A stretch of DNA of 64,000 bases from Mucilaginibacter jinjuensis (GTDB lineage Bacteria; Bacteroidota; Bacteroidia; Sphingobacteriales; Sphingobacteriaceae). Each line of letters begins with the position of its first letter. The first letter of the stretch is position 1. The notes beneath the pieces are model-generated. The model ran no database searches. It was given only the letters and a program-made list of their open reading frames with translations, and had not been told where the DNA came from. Of the stretch, positions 19,147 to 28,987 are shown piece by piece. The stretch spans positions 6,093,394 through 6,157,393 of the forward strand of contig NZ_CP117167.1 in assembly GCF_028596025.1 (NCBI RefSeq), read 5' to 3'. The translations under genes and the position numbers were made by a program.

Positions 19147-19695
19147 AACCTAAACCTTATCACAATAGCAAGCGCTGTGCACTTACTAACAGCAAACAAC
19201 GTAAATTTTTTATTAACAGATGGCATCTGTTTATAATTTTTTTATAATCATTTTGTTCATTTAAATTATAGTATGTCTTTTTAAACCTATACGAAACATC
19301 CAAGGCGCGCATACACCTATTAGTTGTGTCGTGTAACCGTTTTTTTAAGTAGAAGAAGCCAATGGCATAAAATAAATTAGACTATTCTTTTATAAACTAT
19401 TGTTATTGTTCGACTTTACTTTTTTTCATTATAACAAAAGCTGAGGCCTGTTAAAGTTACTTTTAAGCAGATATTGAACTTATATTTCCGAGATTTGAAA
19501 TTTTTTCCTGTGTTTTTTCGCAAAGTGCTTTACTTCAAGCTATAAAATGTTCTTAAAATCGCGACCGATTAATGGTTTGTTTTCATTGTTAAATGAAAAC
19601 CCTATTAATTAATCTTATTTCCCAAATACAAGTTTTGGATCAATGAAGCAACTTTGATTTTGCTTTAAAGTTAATACAAAGTCTGAAAGGATTGA
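19147..19695. other. AT-rich gene-free region of about 550 bases
   Basis: No convincing ORF is visible on either strand. The longest minus-strand frame (about 50 codons from 19222) runs through the terminator hairpin and is probably not coding. The stretch holds the 3' side of the histidine kinase transcript and may hold an untranslated short RNA ending at the terminator at 19,096-19,146. No tRNA or rRNA is seen. Confidence 0.4.
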
Positions 19696-21699
19696 CTAAT
19701 TAGGCAATGGAAGCTGAAAGTAAAATGTTGAGCCAATACCCTCTTCGCTCTCTATCCAAAACCGGCCATTATGCCCCTTCAAAATTTCTGATGAGATGAA
19801 AAGCCCTAACCCCAGGCCTTCGAAACGCATTGCGGTGTTATCAACCCGATAATATCTATCAAACAAATGATCGAGATCTTTTTGAGCAATGCCGATACCG
19901 AAGTCCTGTACCGATACAATAACATTGTTATTTTCAATCTTACTATCAACAAATACCTTCTCGCCATTGGGAGAGTATTTTATGGCGTTTGTTAAGAAAT
20001 TATTAAGCACCTGTTCCAGGCGGTAATGATCGCCTATATAGGTTATATCTATAGTGTTTTGCAATACAATTTGATGTTGATGCGAAATATGTTGTACGCT
20101 TTCAATGCTATCGGTTAGCATTCTTTTAAAACTAAATGGTTCCATAGAATAGTCCATTTTACCAGAATTAATTTTGGTAACATCGAGCAAATCGCCAATC
20201 AGCTTTTCTAATCGCAAAATATGGTCCGATGATTTCTTCACAAAACTTTCCAGCTTTTCGGCATCCTTCGTACGCAACATTAACTGGTTAAAGGCCTTAA
20301 TGCTGGTAAGCGGTGTTTTTAACTCGTGACTGGCGATGGATAGGAATTCATCTTTTTTCTGCTCATTACTTTTTTGCAGATCAATGTTTGTATTGGTGCC
20401 CAGCCATAATTTAATTTGTCCATCTTCAATTAAAGGCAGGGCACGGGCCAAATGCCAGCGGTACATCCCGTCGCTAAATAGCAACCGAAACTCTATTACA
20501 TATTCTTTCCCTGTTTGCAGAGCTTCTACCCAGGTATTTAGTGCCTTTGGCAAATCATCCGGGTGGATGTATTGCTGCCATCCATTGCCAACAATCTCTG
20601 TTGTGCTCCCTCCAAAATCATCGCGTACTACCTGGTTTACGTAATCTAATAGGCCTTCGGGCGTCGCTGTCCACACCTGTTGCGGTATAGCATTCAACAT
20701 AAACCTGAAACGCTTTTCATTAGCCTCAACAGCCTTACGCGCTTTTACCTGCTCTGTAACTATGTTTGCAGCCAGCATAATACTGGTTGTTCGCCCCTCT
20801 ACGTCTTTTAATGGGTGGTAAACGAAGTTAGAGTATACCTCTTCAATAATACCATTCTGTTCTAACAAAGCTTTTACTTCGTTTCCGTAAAACGCCACTC
20901 CGCTTGTAAACACATCATCCAGGATCTGTAAAAAATCTTGCCCCACCAATTCCGGAATCGCTAACTGCAATGGCTTGCCAATAACCTCGGCGGTTTTACC
21001 CCATGTTTCCAGTACCTTTTTATTGGCAGCTTCAATAATCAGCTCCCTCCCTGTAAATACAGCAATAGCAACAGGTGCATCTGCCAGCATGTAACGCAAC
21101 CGGGCTTCGCTTTCGGTAAGTTCGCGGGTACGCGCAGCCACCCGGCTCTCGAGCTCGGCATTTAGTTTATTCAGACTATGCTGCGTTTGCTTAAGTTCTT
21201 CGTTAATGGCGCTTAGTTCTTCATTTGCGGCGGCCAGCTCTTCATTCAAAGCCTGTTCGCTTTCTAAAGCTTCTTCCTGTTCACGGGCTTTTGCTATTGC
21301 TTTTTGGCCAATTACACGCTCTGTTACATCGGCCGCGGTATGCATAATACAATAGGTTTCACCGGCATCGTTTTTTATAGCCCTGTATTCATAATCGTAG
21401 TAGGATGTTTGTAATTCTCCGTCTATTAATAATTCGGCTGCAATACCTTCTCCGGCATCAGTAACTCCCGTATTAAGTACATTTTTCAACATGCCGATAA
21501 AGGGCTGATCCTTCAATTCGGGCACCGCAACTTCTAATGGCAGGCCAATTATATTTCTGTCTTTACCCCAAAAAGCAATCATAGCATCATTAGCCGCTTC
21601 GATAATAATATCGTCGGTTGTGTATATAGCCGTGGCATTTTTTGACAGGGCCAGTACATCGAGTAACTGGTTAGTATTTAACCGTTGTTGTTTGCTCAT
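19696..21699 (-). CDS. PAS-domain sensor histidine kinase
   Basis: The protein has 667 residues from the ATG at 21699. A TTG at 21753 is less likely. Three PAS/PAC modules lie at about 5-125, 195-320 and 325-440. A coiled coil (about 135-195, rich in EEL/NEEL repeats) separates the first two. The HisKA H-box is FLSIASHELKTPLTSIK, followed by HATPase boxes NNFLTNAIKYSP, VQDFGIGI and GLGLFI. There is no membrane segment, so it is probably a cytoplasmic sensor. No response regulator is adjacent, so it is an orphan kinase. It directly borders the genomic island. Confidence 0.93.
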   Translation of the reverse strand: MSKQQRLNTNQLLDVLALSKNATAIYTTDDIIIEAANDAMIAFWGKDRNIIGLPLEVAVPELKDQPFIGMLKNVLNTGVTDAGEGIAAELLIDGELQTSYYDYEYRAIKNDAGETYCIMHTAADVTERVIGQKAIAKAREQEEALESEQALNEELAAANEELSAINEELKQTQHSLNKLNAELESRVAARTRELTESEARLRYMLADAPVAIAVFTGRELIIEAANKKVLETWGKTAEVIGKPLQLAIPELVGQDFLQILDDVFTSGVAFYGNEVKALLEQNGIIEEVYSNFVYHPLKDVEGRTTSIMLAANIVTEQVKARKAVEANEKRFRFMLNAIPQQVWTATPEGLLDYVNQVVRDDFGGSTTEIVGNGWQQYIHPDDLPKALNTWVEALQTGKEYVIEFRLLFSDGMYRWHLARALPLIEDGQIKLWLGTNTNIDLQKSNEQKKDEFLSIASHELKTPLTSIKAFNQLMLRTKDAEKLESFVKKSSDHILRLEKLIGDLLDVTKINSGKMDYSMEPFSFKRMLTDSIESVQHISHQHQIVLQNTIDITYIGDHYRLEQVLNNFLTNAIKYSPNGEKVFVDSKIENNNVIVSVQDFGIGIAQKDLDHLFDRYYRVDNTAMRFEGLGLGLFISSEILKGHNGRFWIESEEGIGSTFYFQLPLPN

Positions 21700-21806
21700 T
21701 AAAATATGGGGATGAAGAGACGGAGGTTTAAAATAGTGTTTTTTATTTAACAAGGTTATTGGTGATATGTTCGCAATTGGGGGTAATTGGAAACCTTATT
21801 AACCGA

Positions 21807-21850
21807 AAAGAGCATAATCAATCGGTTTAAACCTTTTAATTATGCTCTTT
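21807..21850 (-). terminator. Hairpin flanking the left border of the island, probable original tRNA-Pro terminator
   Basis: AAAGAGCATAAT (21807-21818) and ATTATGCTCTTT (21839-21850) form a perfect 12-bp inverted repeat, with an inner palindrome GGTTTAAACC (21824-21833). It ends exactly where the left attachment repeat begins. Before the island inserted, this would have lain directly 3' of the tRNA-Pro gene. Confidence 0.55.
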
Positions 21851-21866
21851 GTCGGGATGGCAGGAT
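21851..21866. repeat. attL: left 16-bp direct repeat of the tRNA-Pro integrated island
   Basis: GTCGGGATGGCAGGAT is identical to bases 42599-42614, which include the last 15 bases of tRNA-Pro. The repeat is in the same orientation, with the integrase gene just inside the other copy. This is the expected footprint of site-specific integration into a tRNA 3' end. Confidence 0.85.
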
Positions 21867-21926
21867 GATGATCCGGCGATTTATATCTATGATATTCAAT
21901 ATGTTATATCGAAGACAAACAGAAAC

Positions 21927-21948
21927 GGGCACCTAATAGGGCACATTT
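21927..21948. repeat. Left-end arm-type integrase site candidate (GGGCAC repeats)
   Basis: A 22-base sequence containing GGGCACC and GGGCACATTT nine bases apart matches 42480-42501 in 21 of 22 positions, in the same orientation. It lies 60 bases inside the left border. Placement at both ends and beside the integrase gene suggests Int arm-binding sites. Confidence 0.6.
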
Positions 21949-22170
21949 AATGTGCTTTGATTCAGTGCCTTTTGTAGTCTGCTTATCCGTATAAGTGATA
22001 GTCAATGAACTTGTTATACAAATATAGTGAATGTTTTTTAAAACTTATCAATGATTACTAAAACCTAATTGCTTAATATTACTATCGCCTTCAACAATTA
22101 TTCCCAACAGTTGTAAATCATTAATGTAAATTTATTTTGGAAACAGTAAATTTATTGCAGGTGGGGAATT

Positions 22171-23373
22171 ATGACTTTAAGCTTATTACCTTATATTTTA
22201 GTAACTATTGGTCTGTTAGGCCTGTTGTCATCAGTACTTTTAGTTGCTAAGTGCAAGTTTTTTGCCCCGAACATATATTTGGGTGTTTGCATTTTAAGCC
22301 TATCCTTATGTACCTTTTGCAATTCTTTTTTTTTAACGTCCAATCTTCAGCACGTTCCTGCAATTTTTATTATTGGAAAGTCTTTTATTTACCTGGTTGC
22401 TCCTTGCGCGTACTTGTATATTAAAAATGCTTTAGCGCTCGAATACAACCGTCGGAAATTTGATTTTTTGCACTTCCTGCCGCCTTTTTTTATTTTAATC
22501 CTGCTATGTAATGAAAGTCTGCTTAATCCACAAGAATTTCGAAAAGCTATTACAGCAGGTTCAATAAACGGGTTTGTAAGTACTCCATATGCCGGTAGTT
22601 ATTTTTATTTGTCCTTTGCCAAATCGTTAATATGGCTTTTTTACTGTGTTCTGCAAAGCATGGAGATCATTAAGTTTGAAAAAAGAGAAGGTTTGTCACC
22701 AGTTCGTTATAACGTCAAGTTGATAAACTGGATAAAGCTTTTCAATATTTCACTGATAGGTTTATTTTCAGCTGTTTTTGTAATTATAGTGGCTAATTTT
22801 ACTTTTATCAGTAAAGATTTCACGGCTGATTTATGCTTTTCCGGAACATTGTTGATTTTGTTATTCTTCCTGTCAGTTAATCCCTATATTCTTTATAGTA
22901 TCGATTTCGCTAAACTTCAGCAGAGGAGCGTACTACCGTTATTAATAAACGATGGTTTACAGAACAAAAAATTCATTCCTTCCACTGCTAAGACAAAGCT
23001 AAAGCCTGAATTAGTCAGTGATTATCTAGCTCGGCTTGAGAAAGTAATGGCAGATGAAAGGCCTTTCCTAAATAAAAAGATAACCGTAGCCGAACTCTCA
23101 GCACGTATCGGAATTCCCAAACACCACCTTACTTATCTGATTAGCCAAGAAATGGATCTTTATTTCCCTGATTATATTAATATGCAACGCGTGAAATATT
23201 TTAAAGAGAACTGTAATAATACGCGTTGGCCAGTTTTAACACTGGAAGCTATTGGCCAGGAGATAGGTTTTAATTCAAGAACTACATTTTTCCGTGCTTT
23301 TATAAAACTTAATGGTATTTCTCCTTCCGAATATCTTCACAACCGGAAAATGCCAAGGGCTCGTGACAACTAA
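22171..23373 (+). CDS. AraC family regulator with multi-pass membrane N terminus
   Basis: The protein has 400 residues. Residues 1-240 contain about seven hydrophobic helices (for example YILVTIGLLGLLSSVLLVAK, FIIGKSFIYLVAPCAYLYI). Residues about 290-395 are a double AraC HTH (ITVAELSARIGIPKHHLTYLISQ and LTLEAIGQEIGFNSRTTFFRAFI, then GISPSEY). The design suggests a membrane-tethered sensor and activator, a form common in Bacteroidota. It is the first gene inside the island and lies 140 bases before the DUF1254 array on the same strand, so it probably controls that array. Confidence 0.9.
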   Translation: MTLSLLPYILVTIGLLGLLSSVLLVAKCKFFAPNIYLGVCILSLSLCTFCNSFFLTSNLQHVPAIFIIGKSFIYLVAPCAYLYIKNALALEYNRRKFDFLHFLPPFFILILLCNESLLNPQEFRKAITAGSINGFVSTPYAGSYFYLSFAKSLIWLFYCVLQSMEIIKFEKREGLSPVRYNVKLINWIKLFNISLIGLFSAVFVIIVANFTFISKDFTADLCFSGTLLILLFFLSVNPYILYSIDFAKLQQRSVLPLLINDGLQNKKFIPSTAKTKLKPELVSDYLARLEKVMADERPFLNKKITVAELSARIGIPKHHLTYLISQEMDLYFPDYINMQRVKYFKENCNNTRWPVLTLEAIGQEIGFNSRTTFFRAFIKLNGISPSEYLHNRKMPRARDN

Positions 23374-23513
23374 TATATTCAGTACGGCAACACCTTCTAA
23401 ATCCTGTTCCATTTTTCAAGATGCAACCAACCTTGAGGTGATTTTACCGTCCGTGATAAGTAGTGCTGCTATTTTTGATTAAGATTAATGTCTGATCATC
23501 TTCAAATTTAGCC

Positions 23514-24932
23514 ATGAAAAAATTACTCCTCTTTTTATTATCAGCCTTGCTGCTCACGGCCTGGGCGCAGAAGGGAACGTCTAATAATAATATCGCTAAT
23601 AGACGTCTAGCCCTAACTCCTCCAGTCAGCATAAGTCCCGATTCCGCAAAGGCTATTGCCAGGGACGCATGGATTTACGCATTCCCTTTATTTAACAATT
23701 ATCGCAGCATGTACTTATATGCGCTTGATAAAAAATACCCCGATTATGCGGGAGGATTTAACAAATTCAAACATTACGCAAAAAGCTTTACAGCTGCTGA
23801 TACGGCAGTAATCACGCCCAATAATGATACGCCTTACTCCTGGGGTATACTTAATTTGTCTGACGAACCCGTGATTCTCGAAGTACCGGACGTTCCTAAC
23901 CGATATTATAGTTTCCAGTTTATCGATCTCTACACCTTTAATTTCGCCTACGTAGGCAGCAGAACTACAGGTAGTAAGGCAGGAAAGTACCTGATAGCCG
24001 GCCCAAACTGGGCAGGAACCAAGCCGGCAGGCGTTAATAGTGTAATCAGATCAGAAACCAATTTGGTTACGCTGCTGGGCCGCACCGAATTGAAAATGGC
24101 AAAGGGTGATATTGAAAATGTAAAGAAACTACAAGACGGTTATAAACTTGTGCCACTACATGTATATACTCATCAGCCAGCTCCGTCACATAAGGTATAT
24201 GCTTTGCCATTTCCTGGTATTAATCAGGCTGCCTGGGGTAACGCTTCCTTCATTGGCCAACTGAATAACCTGCTGCAATATGCTTCCCGCAATCCTACCG
24301 AAAAGTCAATGATGGCGAGATTCGGTGAAATAGGTATTGCGCCAGGCAAAAAGTTTGACAGCAACGCTTATAAACCAGAAGTGCTTGCAGCTATCACGGC
24401 TGGTGCACGCGCGGGAGCTAAAGAGTTAAAAGATGGAACCGATAAACTAACCAACGCAACTGATTTATTCGGCACGCGCCAAATGCTCAATGGGAATTAT
24501 CTGAAACGGGCGTTAGGAGCAGCAGCAGGTCTGTTTGGCAATACCAAAGATGAGGCGATCTATATTGGCACAAGGACTGACAAGAGCGGAGCTTTTTTAA
24601 CGGGGAAAACAAACTATGTGATCCGCTTTCCAAAGGGGCAGACACCTCCCGATAAATATTTTTGGAGCATTACTTTGTATGAGCTGCCCAGCCGTTTTCT
24701 GGTAAACAATCCCATCAACAGGTATTCTATTGGCGACCGGACCACCGGATTAAAAACTGACGCTAACGGCGATTTGAGCATATATATTCAACATGATCCG
24801 CCTAATGGAAAGACATCTAACTGGCTGCCTTCGCCCAAAGGAGCCTTCTATTACCTGATTCGAATTTACGGTCCGGACAAATCTATACTTGATGGCACCT
24901 GGAAAGCGCCGCAGCCTGAAACGGTACAATAG
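23514..24932 (+). CDS. DUF1254/DUF1214 protein, subtype A (first of the plus-strand array)
   Basis: The protein has 472 residues with a signal peptide ending near LLTAWAQ. The N-terminal DUF1254 part has DAWIYAFPLFNNYRSMY, TPNNDTPYSWG and VPDVPNRYYSFQFIDLYT. The C-terminal DUF1214 part has FWSITLYELPSRFLVNNP and NWLPSPKGAFYYLIRIYGP. It shares with the gene at 30,561 the segment ending AGPNW, and lacks the GADKGKGGKY segment of subtype B, so I group these two as subtype A. It is predicted to be periplasmic. The biochemical function of the family is unknown. Confidence 0.9.
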   Translation: MKKLLLFLLSALLLTAWAQKGTSNNNIANRRLALTPPVSISPDSAKAIARDAWIYAFPLFNNYRSMYLYALDKKYPDYAGGFNKFKHYAKSFTAADTAVITPNNDTPYSWGILNLSDEPVILEVPDVPNRYYSFQFIDLYTFNFAYVGSRTTGSKAGKYLIAGPNWAGTKPAGVNSVIRSETNLVTLLGRTELKMAKGDIENVKKLQDGYKLVPLHVYTHQPAPSHKVYALPFPGINQAAWGNASFIGQLNNLLQYASRNPTEKSMMARFGEIGIAPGKKFDSNAYKPEVLAAITAGARAGAKELKDGTDKLTNATDLFGTRQMLNGNYLKRALGAAAGLFGNTKDEAIYIGTRTDKSGAFLTGKTNYVIRFPKGQTPPDKYFWSITLYELPSRFLVNNPINRYSIGDRTTGLKTDANGDLSIYIQHDPPNGKTSNWLPSPKGAFYYLIRIYGPDKSILDGTWKAPQPETVQ

Positions 24933-24991
24933 GTTTAAGTATTGCAGCGGTTCATTAGAAACACCATTTAATATATCTAACATCAGATACC

Positions 24992-26485
24992 ATGAAAAAA
25001 GCATTGATATTTTCTGTAGCAATTCTCTTACTGATAGCTTGCGAACAGCGAAAAACAAATACAAGTGAGACTACTGATTCTACAACCACTACCCAAACCG
25101 ACACTACTTTGCAAGCTATTGATCCTGCCAAAGTAACTATGGATGGTGAATTACCTTCAAAGGCAGCGGTTTCGGCGCTGTTCAATGAAATGGATTATCA
25201 GCAGGCTACCCAGTGCTACTTATGGGGTTTACCCATTGTAGCTTATGCGGAGTGGCAACACATACACAATGACGTGTTTGGTGCAAGTAGCAATGATTTG
25301 GTCATGTATAATTCATACGATGATAAACTGGGTATATTAACGGCTAATGCAACTACGCCTTATATTATAAACTTTATCGACCTGGCTAAAAACGGGCCAA
25401 CCGTAATTGAAATGCCAGCCGGACACACGGCTGGCGGCTTAGGTGATTTCTGGCAAAGGGAGTTAGCCGCCATTGGCGAGCTAGGTGCAGATAAAGGCAA
25501 AGGAGGCAAATACATATTAACCCCTCCCGGTCGGAAGCCAATCACAGCGCCGGGATATTACAGCATTCCATCCAGTATGATGAATGTTTTCTTTGGTTTC
25601 CGTGCACTTGACCCAGACCCGGCGAAAGCAATGGCATTGATAAAGGGGGTTAAAATTTATCCTTATGCGGATCGTGCAAATCCCAAACCTACCAAACTGG
25701 TTAGCCCGGCGGGTAAAAAGTACTTGGCAATACAACCCGATGGCCTTGTTTACTGGCAACGCCTGTACGATATTTTAAACGAGGAGCCAGTTGAAGAACG
25801 CGATCGTTTTTTTATGTCATGGCTTAATAATCTGGGTATTATAAAGGGAAAACCTTTTAACCCGACTGAAAGACAAAAAAAGATATTGATAGCCGCTGCA
25901 ACACGGGGAAAGCAAATGGCGATGGCCAATTCTTTTGATAAACGTCTGGATAGTATTTATCACTGGCAAGGCCGGAAATGGGATTACGTAATGGCTCTGA
26001 CCAATTCTAATCAGCGCGCCGCCAATTATGACGAATTCTTTCGCAGAACATCCTATTTCTTTGAAGCGGTTACTTTCTCCAATGCTATGATCTCTAAAAC
26101 GCCTAACCTGGGTCAGGCATATCTGGGGGCTTATGAAGATAAAGACGGTAACTGGTTAGAAGGAAATAATAGCTATACACTTCATATTCCCGCAAATCCT
26201 CCTGCGGTGAATTTTTGGTCGGTTACTATTTATGATGCCGCTACCCGCTGCATCATTGATAATAAACAACGCAATGCAGACCTGTCCTCACGTAAAGACC
26301 TGGTTAAAAACAGTGATGGCTCTATTGACCTGTACTTCGCACCTGAAGCACCTGCCGGAAAAGAAAAGAATTGGGTGCAAACCAACCCCGGTAAGCACTG
26401 GTTTGCCTACATGCGTTTCTACGGCCCAACAATAGCTTATTTTGACAAGAGCTGGAAGATGGATGACATCGTAAAAGTTAAATAA
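24992..26485 (+). CDS. DUF1254/DUF1214 lipoprotein, subtype B
   Basis: The protein has 497 residues. A lipobox (ILLLIAC, Cys about 16) predicts a lipoprotein. A Ser/Thr-rich linker (about 20-40) precedes the DUF1254 domain with YLWGLPIVAYAEW, TTPYIINF and the subtype-B signature GADKGKGGKYILTPPG. The DUF1214 end has FWSVTIYDAATRCII and NWVQTNPGKHWFAYMRFYGP. It follows the subtype-A gene by 59 bases, most likely in one operon. Confidence 0.9.
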   Translation: MKKALIFSVAILLLIACEQRKTNTSETTDSTTTTQTDTTLQAIDPAKVTMDGELPSKAAVSALFNEMDYQQATQCYLWGLPIVAYAEWQHIHNDVFGASSNDLVMYNSYDDKLGILTANATTPYIINFIDLAKNGPTVIEMPAGHTAGGLGDFWQRELAAIGELGADKGKGGKYILTPPGRKPITAPGYYSIPSSMMNVFFGFRALDPDPAKAMALIKGVKIYPYADRANPKPTKLVSPAGKKYLAIQPDGLVYWQRLYDILNEEPVEERDRFFMSWLNNLGIIKGKPFNPTERQKKILIAAATRGKQMAMANSFDKRLDSIYHWQGRKWDYVMALTNSNQRAANYDEFFRRTSYFFEAVTFSNAMISKTPNLGQAYLGAYEDKDGNWLEGNNSYTLHIPANPPAVNFWSVTIYDAATRCIIDNKQRNADLSSRKDLVKNSDGSIDLYFAPEAPAGKEKNWVQTNPGKHWFAYMRFYGPTIAYFDKSWKMDDIVKVK

Positions 26486-26572
26486 ATACAGGAGGCAATC
26501 AGAATAACGTTCACAGAACGATTTGTGGCTTTACAAGTAAGTAAATCAAAAACATTTTTTTTAACAACAGAT

Positions 26573-28129
26573 ATGAAGATTTCTTTTGTAATAGCGGAAG
26601 GCCCAAGATGCCGCAATGCTTGCATTTTGTTCTTGTTGCTGGTTTTTTTTATAATACCAATCCGATCTACGGCTCAAAAAGCGACAGAAACCGAAGATCC
26701 GATCTCGGTACCGACAAAAACAGCTCCTGCACCACCACCGGCTACGGTGGAATCCAAATGGCTCGGCACTTTAAATTTTAAGGACGGGTACCCTACGGAT
26801 GAAACGACACAGCGTTTATACGATGAATTGGATTTTCAAAGAGCTACCCAGGCATTTTTAAGAAATTTTCCGGCTTTAAGTATGTATGGTTTGCGCCTTG
26901 GGCTTAACCGCGATATCGGTGTAAAGGCTTCTTCTAAGTTTGCCATATTCAGTGCCACAGCCAAAAGCCTGATGCTGACACCTAACGCAGAAACGCTTTA
27001 TGGCACGACCTTTTTATCACTCGATACCGATGGACCGACAGTTGCCGATGTTCCACCGGGTGTACTTGGCTTGGTTAATGATATGTGGATGCGTCCGGTG
27101 ATTGACATTGGGCCAAGCGGCCCTGATCATGGAAAGGGTGGTAAATTCCTTTTTGTCCCGCCTGGTTATCAGGGGCAATTGCCTACAACAGGTTATTTTA
27201 TCGTAAAGCTGCAAACCAATGGTTCCTGGTTCTTTCTTCGTGCTTTCCTTGATCCTTCAGGAAACAGTACTCTTGCCTATGCATTGTTAAAAAAGGTAAG
27301 GATTTATCCTTTGAATAAAAAAGGCTCTCCAACTGCTATGACCTTTATCGATGCCAATAATAAGCCATTTGATTCTACGCCTCCCAATGACATACGCGCA
27401 TTTGAAATGCTTGCTGATTTGATTTCAAGGGAGCCCGAACAAGCTATAGACCCTGAGACGGCGGGAATATTACGCGCCATCGGTATTGAAAAGGGGAAGC
27501 CGTTTTCACCGGACAAACGGATGAGGGGAATTCTTGGAGATGCGGCACAAACAGCAAGTTTTATGGCACAAGCCATCAGCTATGCACCCAGAGAACCAGA
27601 GCGAGTCGCTAAAGGCTCTCACTGGATGGCGGGAATTGCAGGATATCCGGTTTTTAACGATGGACACCGGACACTGCTTGATGAAATGGTTTATATGACA
27701 TGGTTTGCCACGGGGGCAGCAAAGGGGATGAGTGCACCTAAGCCTGGAACCGGATCGCAATACGCCTGGACCTATTATGATAAGGATGGCCAATGGCTTT
27801 TGGGAGAAAATAATTACAAGTTTCACATCCCGCCCAATCCACCAGCAAAAGATTTCTGGTCAATTATCGTTTATGATAACTGGACGCGTTCGATATTGGC
27901 CAATGGTCAAAAGATTGCAGGCAAAAACTCTTATGATAAAAATATCAAAGCTAATGCTGACGGCTCTATTGATATTTACTTTGGCCCTGATCCTCCTGCC
28001 AACGACGAAAGTAATTGGGTCCGTACCGTGCCCGGTAAGGGGTGGTTTGCAATGTTTCGTCTATATGGCCCTTTGGAGCCTTGGTTCAACCGGACATGGA
28101 TTCCTGACGATATAAGACAAGAGAAATAG
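26573..28129 (+). CDS. DUF1254/DUF1214 secreted protein, subtype B
   Basis: The protein has 518 residues from the ATG at 26573. A GTG at 26525 would add 16 residues in front of an otherwise good signal peptide (ACILFLLLVFFIIPIRSTAQ), so the ATG is preferred. A Pro-rich linker (about 45-65) is followed by DUF1254 with TPNAETLYGTTFLSLD and SGPDHGKGGKFLFVPPGY. The DUF1214 end has FWSIIVYDNWTRSIL and NWVRTVPGKGWFAMFRLYGP. It is the third gene of the plus-strand array, 87 bases after the second. Confidence 0.9.
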   Translation: MKISFVIAEGPRCRNACILFLLLVFFIIPIRSTAQKATETEDPISVPTKTAPAPPPATVESKWLGTLNFKDGYPTDETTQRLYDELDFQRATQAFLRNFPALSMYGLRLGLNRDIGVKASSKFAIFSATAKSLMLTPNAETLYGTTFLSLDTDGPTVADVPPGVLGLVNDMWMRPVIDIGPSGPDHGKGGKFLFVPPGYQGQLPTTGYFIVKLQTNGSWFFLRAFLDPSGNSTLAYALLKKVRIYPLNKKGSPTAMTFIDANNKPFDSTPPNDIRAFEMLADLISREPEQAIDPETAGILRAIGIEKGKPFSPDKRMRGILGDAAQTASFMAQAISYAPREPERVAKGSHWMAGIAGYPVFNDGHRTLLDEMVYMTWFATGAAKGMSAPKPGTGSQYAWTYYDKDGQWLLGENNYKFHIPPNPPAKDFWSIIVYDNWTRSILANGQKIAGKNSYDKNIKANADGSIDIYFGPDPPANDESNWVRTVPGKGWFAMFRLYGPLEPWFNRTWIPDDIRQEK

Positions 28130-28183
28130 TTAATGAAAGTCATATTTAGGCGTTATGAAAGTAGCCTAATCATTATGACGCAT

Positions 28184-28500
28184 TGAACCGCGAAACCATT
28201 TTACCACTTAGGCACCAAAAGCGCAAGGCGGATGAAATGTCAAGGCCGAAGTACCGCTAAAAACAAATTAAAATGCTTCGCTTGTATAGCCTTTACTTTT
28301 CATTCGCCGATCGGTAACTTTGCCGGACGCGGTGAAATGGGTTTTACTTAAAAGGTCGGAAGAGGAATGTTGTGAGGTACGAGCATCATTCCGGTGAGGC
28401 GGTGAGGCTGGCACCGTATGGTGCTTGCCGCAGACGCATGGCGACGATTTCCTTTTGAAAGGTATGCCCTGTTTTAATTATACTATTCTTCCGGCTTACC
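28184..28500. repeat. Copy A of a duplicated hairpin element
   Basis: This stretch is a diverged direct copy of 32,443-32,760. It keeps a 20-base inverted repeat (28227-28246 with 28289-28308), an inner stem built on CGAAGT/GCTTCG, a second hairpin (GGAATG...CATTCC) and the GCACC-GTAT-GGTGC hairpin. Several stem differences from copy B are compensatory. It contains no intact ORF. Confidence 0.75.
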
Positions 28501-28519
28501 TATATTCAGGATAGTTCTG

Positions 28520-28835
28520 TTAAGATATTTGCAATAATCATGAACATCATTTGTAATGCAAACATCGCCTCGTAAAATAATAGCAAGAGGTAATTACAGG
28601 CCAATAGTATCTATCCAATTGTCCATAGTCATACCATGCAAGGCTATGCAAACCCACGTAGGCATGATGACAGAGCTTTTCATCTGGCATTCCGCAAATA
28701 CGTCCCACATCTAATTCCAATAAGCCAACATGCAGAAACAGCATGTTTTAGAATCATCGGGCAAATTAACCTCAATGTATACTAAACCATTTTTAAAGCC
28801 TTTAAACTCCGTATGACACCCATATATGCCCGTCG
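28520..28835 (-). pseudogene. Decayed, internally deleted copy of the SWIM protein / 82-aa protein genes
   Basis: The minus strand encodes remnants of the N-terminal part of the SWIM protein (HTEFKGFK, then after a one-base frameshift LFLHVGLLELDV and CGMPDEKLCHHAYVGLHSLAWYDY). These are joined directly to the end of the 82-aa gene (YEAMFA, also frameshifted). Relative to 32,784-34,220 about 1.1 kb is deleted, between bases equivalent to about 32,855 and 33,985. The first Cys of the SWIM CxC is lost (RIC). It is clearly a pseudogene of the intact operon 4 kb away. Confidence 0.85.
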
Positions 28836-28987
28836 CTGCCATGTATTAATAATTATCCAACAATAGTATGTACGCCCTTTTGGAATGTATTAGGAATCGT
28901 TACAGATATTTAATCATTCGTCACTGTATGATATAATTTACAATTTACCTTTAGTAACTTTCCGCTTTCTATATACTACTTTGTTTT
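28836..28987. other. Short AT-rich spacer, nothing recognised
   Basis: This lies between the end of the pseudogene homology and the stop of the minus-strand DUF1254 gene. I see no ORF, hairpin terminator or repeat of note. Confidence 0.4.
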
